The notes under the pieces are model-generated. The model saw only the letters and a list, made by a program, of their open reading frames with translations. It was not told where the DNA came from and did no database searches. The position numbers and the translations under genes are program-made. From IMG/VR virus record IMGVR_UViG_3300030688_000116, positions 1 through 24,401 of that record: DNA of 24,401 nt. One strand, 5' to 3'. Every line of letters begins with the position of its first letter. Positions within the stretch are counted from its first letter, which is position 1. Origin of the DNA: a virus. This document shows, piece after piece, positions 13,846 through 21,033 of this stretch.

Positions 13846-15033
13846 TCACCCCTGGTTGACCGCGATGTTCGCAGTCGAGGTGAAGAAGAAGCTTTCCGGG
13901 TCGCCAGGGATCAGGACGCTGCCGGTTGCGGGCGCCACAATGGTGCCGTTGATCGTGACGACGAACTGGAGTTTCGACAGGCTCTGTTCTGGGATGAATC
14001 CGGCCACTGCCGTAATGAACGCGTCCTGAAGCTGCAGGAGGCTGATGGCCTGACCAACGGTGATGCTGTTGATGTACGCCACCATGGCCGGCTGCACAGC
14101 CGCCGTGACGATGGCCGGCGCCACGAAGTTCGCGCTGGCAATGGTGTTCCAGGTGATCGAGATGCCTACGGCCTCTTGATCGGGGATCACGTAGGTGACG
14201 TTGTACGTGTCCGGGAAATCGTTGATGGCAACAGTCTCCGTCGTGCCCATCGTTGCGGCCGGCTGGAGGACGTTGATGTCGGGGATCGACAGGTACAGCG
14301 CGCCCGCGACAGAGTACGGATCGCCGCCGCCAACGATGGCTTGCCAGCCGCCGCCAGTCTGTCGGAACGAGATCAGTCGTGACTGCACGCCTGAGACATT
14401 CTCAAGTTGCGTCTTCACAGCCTGGGGCGATCCAGTGCACACTGCCTGCCCAGCCTGGATGACCTGCGCCTGGTAAGACTGGATCGATTGCGCCGCCGCA
14501 CCCGGAATTCCGGTCGATGGGTTCGTAAACGTCAGCGCGATGGTGGACGGAACGCTGGTGACGCGCTGGGTCACGGTGCTCGACGGCACAGCCCAGGATC
14601 CAGAAACGGTCGCTAGACAAAAGACCGCCGCTGTCGTGCCGCCCGAAGGGATGATGACAGGATCTTGAACCGCGTACTGGTACGTGCCATCCCCAACAAG
14701 GAAACCGATGTTGATGACGAACCCGGGCGTTCCGGTGAATGCGACGAGGACACTCGTATTCGATCCAACACCCTGCTGCACACCATAGACCGCGCCAAGC
14801 TGCACCACGATGAACGGATTCGCTGTCAGCGGCGAGATCGAATTCACCAGATCGACAGCCGCCTGATCCATGATCGAGCAGGCACCGGTATCGGTGCTTG
14901 ACACGTCCTCGATCAACGTCGCCGGCAGGTTGGCCGTCAAGTCCGGGACGATGCTCGTCGCCACCGCGATCAGTGCGGCATTCAGGTCGGACAGGCTGGT
15001 CGGCGTGGCGCCGTTGGCGGAAATGGTTGGCAT
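13846..15033 (-). CDS. Baseplate J-like protein
   Basis: A 395-residue wedge protein. The N-terminal helical part (LSDLNAALIAVATSIVPDLTANLPATLIEDVSST, then GACSIMDQAAVDLVNSISPLTANPFIVVQLGAVYGV) is typical of baseplate J family proteins, as is the central beta domain with VAFTGTPGFVINIGFLVGDGTYQYAVQDPV. The second half (SYQAQVIQAGQAVCTGSPQAVKTQLENVSGVQSRLISFR) is the usual helix-strand module that follows. In contractile tails this protein forms the wedge core that triggers sheath contraction. It shares a TGATG overlap with the upstream gp25-like gene. Confidence 0.85.
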   Translation of the reverse strand: MPTISANGATPTSLSDLNAALIAVATSIVPDLTANLPATLIEDVSSTDTGACSIMDQAAVDLVNSISPLTANPFIVVQLGAVYGVQQGVGSNTSVLVAFTGTPGFVINIGFLVGDGTYQYAVQDPVIIPSGGTTAAVFCLATVSGSWAVPSSTVTQRVTSVPSTIALTFTNPSTGIPGAAAQSIQSYQAQVIQAGQAVCTGSPQAVKTQLENVSGVQSRLISFRQTGGGWQAIVGGGDPYSVAGALYLSIPDINVLQPAATMGTTETVAINDFPDTYNVTYVIPDQEAVGISITWNTIASANFVAPAIVTAAVQPAMVAYINSITVGQAISLLQLQDAFITAVAGFIPEQSLSKLQFVVTINGTIVAPATGSVLIPGDPESFFFTSTANIAVNQG

Positions 15034-15353
15034 CAGGTCGCAATCAGTGCTTCAACGACAGTCCCGGAGAGGAAGACCGCCCTCAATCGATAGGTCGGGT
15101 TTGCTTGCGTATTGTCGCGTTTCACGGTCAGGCTGGCAAAGTACGGTTGGAAAGCGACGACCGTGCGTGCGACGGCGGCATCCGGCGCGATCTGCGTGTT
15201 GACGGATTGCTGGGCGGGGATGCCGGTCGAGCCATTGAGCGGACTCTCCCCCTGGTTGAGACGCAGGGTCTGCTCAAGCTGCAACAGGCGCGCATAGCTC
15301 GGGTCGGTGACTGCGACCCATTGCCCCGCTGAATTTCTTCCCCAAATTCTCAT
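15033..15353 (-). CDS. gp25-like / gpW-like baseplate wedge protein (106 aa)
   Basis: The segment LRLNQGESPLNGSTGIPAQQSV at about residues 30-51 follows the LNxGESPF...GIPAQQSV pattern I associate with small baseplate wedge proteins next to baseplate J. It is followed by VVAFQPYFASLTVKRDN and a final YRLRAVFLSGTVVEA strand pair. The length (106) is right for a gp25/gpW-type sheath initiator. It overlaps the spike gene by ATGA (15350-15353). Confidence 0.65.
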   Translation of the reverse strand: MRIWGRNSAGQWVAVTDPSYARLLQLEQTLRLNQGESPLNGSTGIPAQQSVNTQIAPDAAVARTVVAFQPYFASLTVKRDNTQANPTYRLRAVFLSGTVVEALIAT

Positions 15354-16138
15354 ATCAGTGTCCCCGTGTTTCCGGTGATGACCGTACTACCCGCTCTGAG
15401 CGAACCCTGAGCTGCATGCTCATGGGTCGTGAAGTCCTTGCCGTTGATCGTCAGCGAGCCAGTGATCGCCACTGCCGCCGTGATCGTCATTGTCGGGGCT
15501 GCGACCGTGAACGTCGATCCGGCCGCGGAGAAGTTTCCGAGCACCCCCAGCGCGCCGTTCATGGTCGTGTCGCCGTTGACCGTAAGATCGCCTTGCACGG
15601 TATTTTGACTGGCCGTGAGCGTGATCCCGCTGGCGTTGATGATGACGGTCTTGCCGTTCCAGTTGGCCTCGATTCCGGCACTGTTGATCGTCACGCGGGC
15701 GGCGCCGTCCATGGTCTGGATGATGGCGCCGTTCGGGCCTTGTAGCTGGATGGCGTTCGCATCGACCTGCGTCCAAGCCGTGTTTCCGACTGGCACGAAG
15801 ACGAGGCCGCCTAGGTTCGACGGCGCAACCAGCGGCGCCAAGCCGGAACCCAGACCGGACACGCCGCCCAGGCGCGCGGAGGCCGATGTCACGTATCCCT
15901 TGTCTCCAACCTGAATCGGCAGGATCGCATACTCCGATTCGGCGACCGGGCACGTTACCTGCGGCAGCGTGAACACATCGGAATCCACCTCGAAGGCCAC
16001 CGTGACGATGGCGCCCGCAACCATGACGACCGAGCACGGCAGGCCCTGGCCGGCAAGCTGATTGCCATCTGCCACCGCGCCACCAATGACGCTTGGCAGG
16101 TTTTTCGATAGCTGCTGCTTCTGTGCGGGGTTGCTCAT
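15350..16138 (-). CDS. Baseplate spike, gpV-like
   Basis: I take ATG 16138 (MSNPAQKQQLSKNL, 262 residues), overlapping the upstream hub stop as ATGA; ten extra residues would be added by an earlier start at 16168. The N-terminal part (LPCSVVMVAGAIVTVAFEVDSDVFTLPQVTCPVAE, IQVGDKGYVTSA) is an OB-fold domain as in gpV/gp5. The C-terminal 100 residues are a triplet-repeating beta prism (VQGDLTVNGDTTMNGALGVLGNFSAAGSTF). A HEH motif (about 239-241) then occurs near the tip, where P2-type spikes bind a metal ion. It would be the trimeric needle that pierces the outer membrane. Confidence 0.82.
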   Translation of the reverse strand: MSNPAQKQQLSKNLPSVIGGAVADGNQLAGQGLPCSVVMVAGAIVTVAFEVDSDVFTLPQVTCPVAESEYAILPIQVGDKGYVTSASARLGGVSGLGSGLAPLVAPSNLGGLVFVPVGNTAWTQVDANAIQLQGPNGAIIQTMDGAARVTINSAGIEANWNGKTVIINASGITLTASQNTVQGDLTVNGDTTMNGALGVLGNFSAAGSTFTVAAPTMTITAAVAITGSLTINGKDFTTHEHAAQGSLRAGSTVITGNTGTLI

Positions 16139-17130
16139 GGCGTGATCGGCGGAAGTTGCGTCACGCACTCAATGATGGTCAGCCACGAGTCGCCTGAAGG
16201 TTGCCGGCTGTCGCCCAGGTGACGGATGTTCTTCACCATGAACGTGCCCTGGAACGATGAGCGGTTGCGGTTCTGCGCGTAGTTGTTCTGCGTGTTGACC
16301 GCGTTCGTACCGGTCGGCAGCGTGATGATGTCGTTCACGTTGAGGTCAGCGCGCAGCACTAGGCGCACCTGAAGCGTGGCAACGTCGATCCATGTGGGCT
16401 GCCCCATCAAGTCAAGGAAGCTGATCGCCTTCGGCGCCTTCAGCGTCGAGCCGTCGAATAGCTCGAAGCCGGCCGGCGTCGGGCGGATCTGTGCGCCGAT
16501 GTAGCCATCCGTCTGGATGATCGATTGCGAGGCCGCCAGGACGTAGGCAGAGAACTGTTCCAGCGTCTGGTAGAAGCCTGGCTGATCCTCGGTATAGACC
16601 AGCGTCGAGGTGAAGCCGCCCGTGATGGTCGAGCCCGGGTAGGCGGTCGTCAGCGTAGCCGTCACGGCGTCCTGGAGCGTCTGCCCTTTCTGCCAGTTGA
16701 ACGACAGGTTCGCCGGCTGCGTGCGCGTGTAGGGTTTGGCGAACGACACAAGTTCGAGCGACGTTTCCGTGCCCTGCCAGTTGCCCCAGCACTGCTGCAC
16801 TTGCCCCGACAACAGAAGGCCGGCCTGGGCTGGGTTCGCTAGCGGCAAGCCCTTACCCATGCCACCCAGCAATATGATGTTCGCGCCCCGCGGGTTGCCG
16901 GGCGTGCTGTTGCTGGTGGCAAAGTCACTGGATTGCTGAATGTCGGCAAAGTTGACGCCCGAAATCTTGATATGCGCACCGCCGGCCGGGATGCCGTAGG
17001 CATAGACCGGGATGTCGAATTCGATCTTCAGGGCGCCCCCATCGGTCGAGCCATCAGCCTTCCGACTGCTGTATCCCTTCAGTAGCGTTCCGTCGTCCTT
17101 GGTCAGGAACAACGAGTAGTAGCGGCTCAC
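16135..17130 (-). CDS. Baseplate hub, gpD / gp27-like
   Basis: A 331-residue protein immediately before the spike gene. The N-terminus (YYSLFLTKDDGTLLKGYSSRKADGSTDGGALKIEFDIPVYAYG) and the central part (FNWQKGQTLQDAVTATLTTAYPGSTI, FSAYVLAASQSII) have the mixed beta-barrel layout of hub proteins. The C-terminal VKNIRHLGDSRQPSGDSWLTIIECV is typical of the final hub beta domain. The hub docks the spike on one side and the tube on the other. Start and stop overlap neighbours by ATGA on both sides. Confidence 0.75.
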   Translation of the reverse strand: MSRYYSLFLTKDDGTLLKGYSSRKADGSTDGGALKIEFDIPVYAYGIPAGGAHIKISGVNFADIQQSSDFATSNSTPGNPRGANIILLGGMGKGLPLANPAQAGLLLSGQVQQCWGNWQGTETSLELVSFAKPYTRTQPANLSFNWQKGQTLQDAVTATLTTAYPGSTITGGFTSTLVYTEDQPGFYQTLEQFSAYVLAASQSIIQTDGYIGAQIRPTPAGFELFDGSTLKAPKAISFLDLMGQPTWIDVATLQVRLVLRADLNVNDIITLPTGTNAVNTQNNYAQNRNRSSFQGTFMVKNIRHLGDSRQPSGDSWLTIIECVTQLPPITP

Positions 17131-17399
17131 CCACCCACCTCGAAACTCTGCGTGGACTCGCGAAAGACGATCTTGGTCGTGAAGAACCCGAGCGTCAGAG
17201 AAATGTCGTAGTCGTCGGGCGAGCCCACGACGGGTCTGGTCAGAACACGCGCCTGCGAGCTATCGAAGATATTGATGTAGTACCGCTGCCCGTAGGTGTT
17301 GAACGTGCAAATCACGGTGTACGGGTTGCCGTCAAGCGTGGCCGTGAATTGGAAATTAGCACTACTCGATGGCGCGAAGGGCGTGACTTGCGCGGTCAT
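17127..17399 (-). CDS. Small baseplate plug-like protein (90 aa)
   Basis: A beta-rich protein (FQFTATLDGNPYTVICTFNTYGQRYYINIFDSSQARVLTRPVVGSPDDYDISLTLGFF). The LDG-x-x-Y...R-YY-I-IFD...V-L-x-x-P-V pattern resembles small baseplate 'plug' proteins next to the hub in contractile phages (cyanophage Pam3 gp18 / DUF6983 type). Its placement between tube initiator and hub fits. The family link is from memory and is moderate. Confidence 0.6.
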   Translation of the reverse strand: MTAQVTPFAPSSSANFQFTATLDGNPYTVICTFNTYGQRYYINIFDSSQARVLTRPVVGSPDDYDISLTLGFFTTKIVFRESTQSFEVGG

Positions 17400-18070
17400 G
17401 CTGGCCCCGTTCCGCTGGCCGGCGTCTTCACGGGCTGCGTGTTCGTGGCGCTACCGATCGCGGCGCCCGGCCCGCTATTGGTCGGCGGGTTCGGCACCGG
17501 CAGGCCGCCATTGATCTTCGAGTACAGATTGTTGTACACGGCCTCGGCCTGATCCGTCGCGATCAGCGGCTGCTCGAAGTCCAATTGGAAGACCTGTTGC
17601 ACCTTTTTGTCGCCCGCGCTCGTCACGTCCCGCATGGTCTTGAACAGGCAGTTATCGTAGATCGTTGCAGGCGTGGCGACGGTGAATGTCCCACCGGCCA
17701 GATTGTGGGCCGTGAGAAGCTGCTGGAGGCCCGAAATCGTCGCCTGCATGGCCTCGTAGTTGTTCTGGTCGGTGCGTGCTGGGCAGAGCATCTTCAGGCT
17801 GATCTTGAGCGGCTGCTGGAGCATGGCGTTTGCCGCCATCGCCATCGATGCGAAGGGGTACTTGGCAATCTCGAAGTCCACCAGCGTGCCGCCAGGAACC
17901 GGCTCGAAGTGCGCGAAGTAGGCCGACAGGTTGTTGCCGTAGTTGACGGTGTCGGAACCCTCCGTGATCGAGAGGATGGTTTGTTGTCCGTTCGGCGCGT
18001 TCGCGGCAATGCCGCCCAGCAAAAGGATGGGCGCGAGCTGGTAGCTGCGGCGGAAGTCTTCGATGGACAT
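17396..18070 (-). CDS. Tail tube-initiator-like baseplate protein (224 aa)
   Basis: Lies two bases after the tape measure and overlaps the plug gene by ATGA. Residues 1-60 give beta strands with a hydrophobic start (YQLAPILLLGGIAANAP), and the middle contains LKISLKMLCPARTDQNNYEAMQATISGLQQLL. A beta segment ends with KKVQQVFQLDFEQPLI, followed by a flexible Pro/Gly/Thr-rich tail (about 195-224). Position after the tape measure and before the hub is that of the tube initiator (gp53/gp48-type role). It is a virion protein by context, not by a decisive motif. Confidence 0.55.
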   Translation of the reverse strand: MSIEDFRRSYQLAPILLLGGIAANAPNGQQTILSITEGSDTVNYGNNLSAYFAHFEPVPGGTLVDFEIAKYPFASMAMAANAMLQQPLKISLKMLCPARTDQNNYEAMQATISGLQQLLTAHNLAGGTFTVATPATIYDNCLFKTMRDVTSAGDKKVQQVFQLDFEQPLIATDQAEAVYNNLYSKINGGLPVPNPPTNSGPGAAIGSATNTQPVKTPASGTGPA

Positions 18071-18072
18071 GG

Positions 18073-19794
18073 TCAGCCCCCGCCCAGCGCGGCAATGGTC
18101 GTGTTCGCGTTACCGCCCGTGTTGTTCTCGATGACGATCTTCGCGCCGGCCGCCTGGGCGAGGTAGTTCGATGTTTCACGTGGGACATACTTTCGCCAAT
18201 CGTCGCCATGCGTAGCAACGTCTTTGTCCACGTTGCCCATGCCCCAGTTGTAGCCCGCAAGGGCCTTCTGCACGTCACCGCCATAGTGCTTGAGAAGGTC
18301 ACGCAGCATGCGTGCAGCAGCGTCGGACGCCTGCTCGAAGTTGTATCGATCCTTCACGCCATAGCCAGAAGCGACCCCTGGCATGATCTGGAAATCGCCG
18401 GCAGCACCCGCTGACGAAACACCCGCATTCTTGCCGCGATGGCTTTCGATATTCCATACGGTATCGAGCATGCCGGCTGGTAACTTGTACTGCCCCTCCA
18501 GCGCGTTCACTCGGTTGGACTTGGAGCCCTGCGGCTGAGCCAGTAGGCGTGCGAGATCATCGTTCGATGTCCCATATTCGGCCGTCGAGACGGCGTTGGC
18601 TGTGCTTGCTGCCCCCTTGGCGTCCGGATCGTCAGCACCAAACCACTTCGCGAGCCACTTCGCCATGGAGTGGATTGCATGCAGGAACGTCGTCACGTCG
18701 TTCTGGAATTCCTCGCTACCGAGATACTTCGCCGCGCGCCCGATAGCGCTTGCAAAAGAATCGACCCACTTTCCCAAATCTTTGTTGCCCAGGAATGTGT
18801 CAATTCCGGTTGCCACCGACTTCGCGAACTTCTCAAGTTGAGGCGCCAGGGCGCCCAGGTGCTTGACCAGCGAAGTTTCGATGATCTGTCCGGCGCGCTG
18901 GATCGACACCATGAACGACTGCCAGTCACGGTTCACGGAATCATCAACCTTGAGCTTCTCGCGATCCTCTTGGTAGGCTTCAATGGTGCGGGTCATCTCG
19001 TCGGCGCCGAGCCTGCTCAGGCGCCGCAGTTCATCCATGGTGGCGAATTGAGTCAGCCCCATGGCGTCTGCGCCTTCTTGCTTGCCGCCGACCGCACGAA
19101 ATCGCTCAACCAGTTTTGGGAGCATCTCGACCATCAATTCGGCTGGATTCTTGTTTGTCGGATCGACGCCGACTTGCCCAAATCGGAATTGCTGCCCATA
19201 GCTCGATTGAGCATCTGCGATCTTCCCAAGCATGCTGTCGGGATCGATGTACTTGCCGAAATTCACATTGGCTGAACGCAGCTCGCCAGAATCGATGCCC
19301 AAGCCCTGGGACTGCCGGCGTGCGCTCGATGCAGAGGACGCCAGAGCGCCCAGCCCGAAGCCACCCGCCAAGCCACCGATGGTGGCCCACTTTGCGACGT
19401 TCAGCGCCGCCTTGCCCGTGTTCCATGCGACATCGGCTGTCCACTTGGCGAGTTCCTTGTGCGACTTGATGGCGTCTGTGCGGTCTTTCTTGCGTTGAAG
19501 CTCGGACTTGCGTTCGGCATCGTCCTTCTTCTTCTGCTCGGCCGCCTCGCGCTTGCGCGCCTCTTCGTCATCGCGGACTTGCTGCTTCCTGCTCGCGCGC
19601 TTGCCAACGATGGCCGCGGCCTCGGTCTTGGCGGCCTTCTCGCCGGCTTTCGCAGCTCCACGCTGGGCCTTGTCCAGCTCGTTCATCTCGCCAACGGTCG
19701 CCTTCACGGCATCGCTGAACTTCTTGAATGCCGCCGCGAACTTCGTGAAGCTGGCGTCCTGAACATCTATTTCCAGAATCTTGCGCGTGGTCAT
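18073..19794 (-). CDS. Tape measure protein with lytic transglycosylase (SLT) domain
   Basis: A 573-residue protein. Residues about 38-118 are a charged coiled coil (Lys/Glu/Ala-rich). A glycine-rich hydrophobic segment (WATIGGLAGGFGLGALASSASS, about 136-157) and further helices follow, the usual tape-measure make-up. The last 130 residues are a soluble lytic transglycosylase domain. Glu450 in NIESHRGKN would be the catalytic acid, followed by SSAGAAGDFQIMP, the AGYNWG motif (about 513-518) and WRKYVPRETSNYLAQ. The protein would set tail length and help DNA cross peptidoglycan. The ruler part is short, consistent with a tail well under 100 nm (inference). The start follows AGGAC; the stop lies two bases before the next gene. 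Confidence 0.82.
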   Translation of the reverse strand: MTTRKILEIDVQDASFTKFAAAFKKFSDAVKATVGEMNELDKAQRGAAKAGEKAAKTEAAAIVGKRASRKQQVRDDEEARKREAAEQKKKDDAERKSELQRKKDRTDAIKSHKELAKWTADVAWNTGKAALNVAKWATIGGLAGGFGLGALASSASSARRQSQGLGIDSGELRSANVNFGKYIDPDSMLGKIADAQSSYGQQFRFGQVGVDPTNKNPAELMVEMLPKLVERFRAVGGKQEGADAMGLTQFATMDELRRLSRLGADEMTRTIEAYQEDREKLKVDDSVNRDWQSFMVSIQRAGQIIETSLVKHLGALAPQLEKFAKSVATGIDTFLGNKDLGKWVDSFASAIGRAAKYLGSEEFQNDVTTFLHAIHSMAKWLAKWFGADDPDAKGAASTANAVSTAEYGTSNDDLARLLAQPQGSKSNRVNALEGQYKLPAGMLDTVWNIESHRGKNAGVSSAGAAGDFQIMPGVASGYGVKDRYNFEQASDAAARMLRDLLKHYGGDVQKALAGYNWGMGNVDKDVATHGDDWRKYVPRETSNYLAQAAGAKIVIENNTGGNANTTIAALGGG

Positions 19795-19805
19795 GAGGCA
19801 TTGTC

Positions 19806-20521
19806 CTACGGGTTAGCTCGACGCAACAGGGCCTTGATGATGTGCCGCTGCCGGAACTCCTGAGCATCCGAGAATTGAGACGGACCGTGAAGGCTCATGA
19901 TCTCGCGAAACCACGGGCCGGCGCAAAGCATTAGCCAATGACCGAGGATCGTTTCTTCGTCGTACTGGCGACCGGCGTCGATGTCGGCAGCGAAGCGAGG
20001 TACTCCGTAAAGCCCAAGGAGGTGTACTGCCAGCCCCTGGCAGAACTCGCCATCCGAAGGGTGTCCTCCCGCAGAACATCCGGCCCGACTCGCAATGTCA
20101 AGAAGATAAAAACCAAAGACGACGCCACCTCCGCGTGCGTATCCTCATCCAAGATCCCCCGTTGAAGCGCAAGGTGAAGAGGGATCTGCTCCCAGCCGGC
20201 AGCTCCAGCATGGGCCACAGTGGTCAGTCGCGACAACTCATTGATCAGGCCCGCCTCTACCCCGTCCGGCCCTTCCCACGTTCCCATCCTCTTGGACACC
20301 AAACGCAGGGCCGGCAATGCCATTTGCGGCGCTGTCATGGCGACATGCTTGGGATCGTAGGAGCCGAAGACCTTGCTGTACGTCTCGCCGAGTTCCAGGA
20401 CGAATGTCTCGAAGATAGAGCGCGCGAGCGGCAGGCTGTGGACGTGGACTCGCCCATGATCAGGCGTATCCACTGAGAAGGCGATGCGCAGGTCGCGGGT
20501 GAGTTTGAGATCGGTCTTCAT
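19806..20521 (-). CDS. Tail assembly chaperone, predicted -1 frameshift fusion (about 238 aa)
   Basis: In the -1 frame relative to the chaperone, an open frame runs from just after a TGA at 20147-20145 to TAG at 19808-19806. It contains no ATG, GTG or TTG for its first 60 or so codons. Its residues look genuinely coding (GEFCQGLAVHLLGLYGVP, YDEETILGHWLMLCAGPWF, GPSQFSDAQEFRQRHI). The C-terminal extension can therefore only be translated by slipping from the upstream gene, as in the gpG/gpGT pairs of many tailed phages. If the slip is at 20114-20107, residues 1-138 come from the zero frame and 100 residues from the -1 frame. A sequencing frameshift is the alternative explanation. Confidence 0.7.
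19931..20521 (-). CDS. Tail assembly chaperone (short, unshifted form; 196 aa)
   Basis: Sits between tail tube and tape measure, the position of gpG-type tail assembly chaperones, which bind the tape measure during tube assembly. The sequence is a soluble helical protein (ARSIFETFVLELGETYSKVFG, LINELSRLTTVAHAGAAGWEQIPLHLALQRG). The last 60 residues overlap a second open reading frame that is in the -1 frame and lacks a start, so a longer shifted form is expected. Start ATG 20521 has only a weak GGA ribosome site and is preceded by a small hairpin. Confidence 0.78.
   Translation of the reverse strand: MKTDLKLTRDLRIAFSVDTPDHGRVHVHSLPLARSIFETFVLELGETYSKVFGSYDPKHVAMTAPQMALPALRLVSKRMGTWEGPDGVEAGLINELSRLTTVAHAGAAGWEQIPLHLALQRGILDEDTHAEVASSLVFIFLTLRVGPDVLREDTLRMASSARGWQYTSLGFTEYLASLPTSTPVASTTKKRSSVIG
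20107..20114 (-). promoter_or_regulatory. Candidate -1 ribosomal slip site GGTTTTTA
   Basis: In the chaperone frame this reads GTT TTT ATC. A Phe-tRNA on TTT can re-pair with TTT one base back, giving TAT CTT CTT in the -1 frame. It is not a classic X-XXY-YYZ heptamer, because GTT would shift to GGT. It lies about 30 bases after the last stop codon in the -1 frame, as expected if the slip site sets the open region's left edge. No downstream pseudoknot was identified. Confidence 0.4.
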
Positions 20522-20538
20522 GGCTTCCAGACGTAGAA

Positions 20539-20553
20539 ACGCCCCACGGGCGT
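20539..20553 (-). repeat. Small hairpin between tail tube and chaperone genes
   Basis: ACGCCC (20539-20544), a three-base loop and GGGCGT (20548-20553) form a perfect 6-bp stem in the 62-base gap. On the minus strand it is followed by TTTCT, so it may act as a weak, partial terminator that lowers chaperone expression relative to tail tube. This is an inference from position. Confidence 0.35.
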
Positions 20554-20583
20554 GAGGCGTCTAGTGTAGCTCGCTGCCGGGCT

Positions 20584-21024
20584 TCAGCTCGATGCCCACA
20601 GCTCCGCGTTGACCATATACGATCCAGACATGCGAATGACGAAAGCCGGCTGGTTGCCATCGAACGCCAGCGGATCAACGCCCAGTAGAACGACGTTTTC
20701 AATGGGGTAGTCCGGCAGGTTCGATGCGTCGGTGATGACGTTCACGGAGCCCAGCGTGGTGTTCTGCTCGATCTGGTTCTTGAAGGCTGCCGAGATCGCC
20801 TGGGATCGCACGCAGTGGACGGTGATCGTCGCCACCTGATACGGCTCGGGCGAGCCCACGAGGCCGGTCATCGTCGGCAGGTTCTGCGAGGCATCGCCCT
20901 GGAATGCGAGGTTCACGCCCTCGCGCGTCAGGCCGGTAGAGATGATCTGGAGTTCCGGGAAGTCAGCGAAGACGACGGAAGCTCTGAGGCGATTTAGTGG
21001 TGCGAGAGAAACTGGTGCAACCAT
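20584..21024 (-). CDS. Tail tube protein (146 aa)
   Basis: Lies directly downstream of the tail sheath and upstream of the chaperone, which is the fixed position of the tail tube gene in contractile phages. The sequence is beta-rich: RASVVFADFPELQIISTGLTREGVNLAFQGDA, PYQVATITVHCVRSQ, IENVVLLGVDPLAFDGNQPAFVIRMSGSYMVN. It has one helix (AISAAFKNQIEQN), matching the tube beta-sandwich with a single helix. ATG 21024 has AAGGAA. It would polymerise into the inner tube through which DNA passes. Identification is by context and fold pattern. Confidence 0.75.
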   Translation of the reverse strand: MVAPVSLAPLNRLRASVVFADFPELQIISTGLTREGVNLAFQGDASQNLPTMTGLVGSPEPYQVATITVHCVRSQAISAAFKNQIEQNTTLGSVNVITDASNLPDYPIENVVLLGVDPLAFDGNQPAFVIRMSGSYMVNAELWASS

Positions 21025-21033
21025 TTCGATTCC

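Noticed and set aside
15420-16037. A 205-codon Arg/His-rich frame inside the baseplate spike gene
   Set aside because: Shadow of the spike's Thr/Ala/Gly repeat sequence. The spike frame has the HEH tip motif and coupled start and stop.
19813-20079. An 88-codon open frame with an ATG overlapping the tail chaperone (+1 frame)
   Set aside because: It is Arg/Pro/Ser-rich with shadow-like composition. The -1 frame over the same bases has far better protein character and explains the region.
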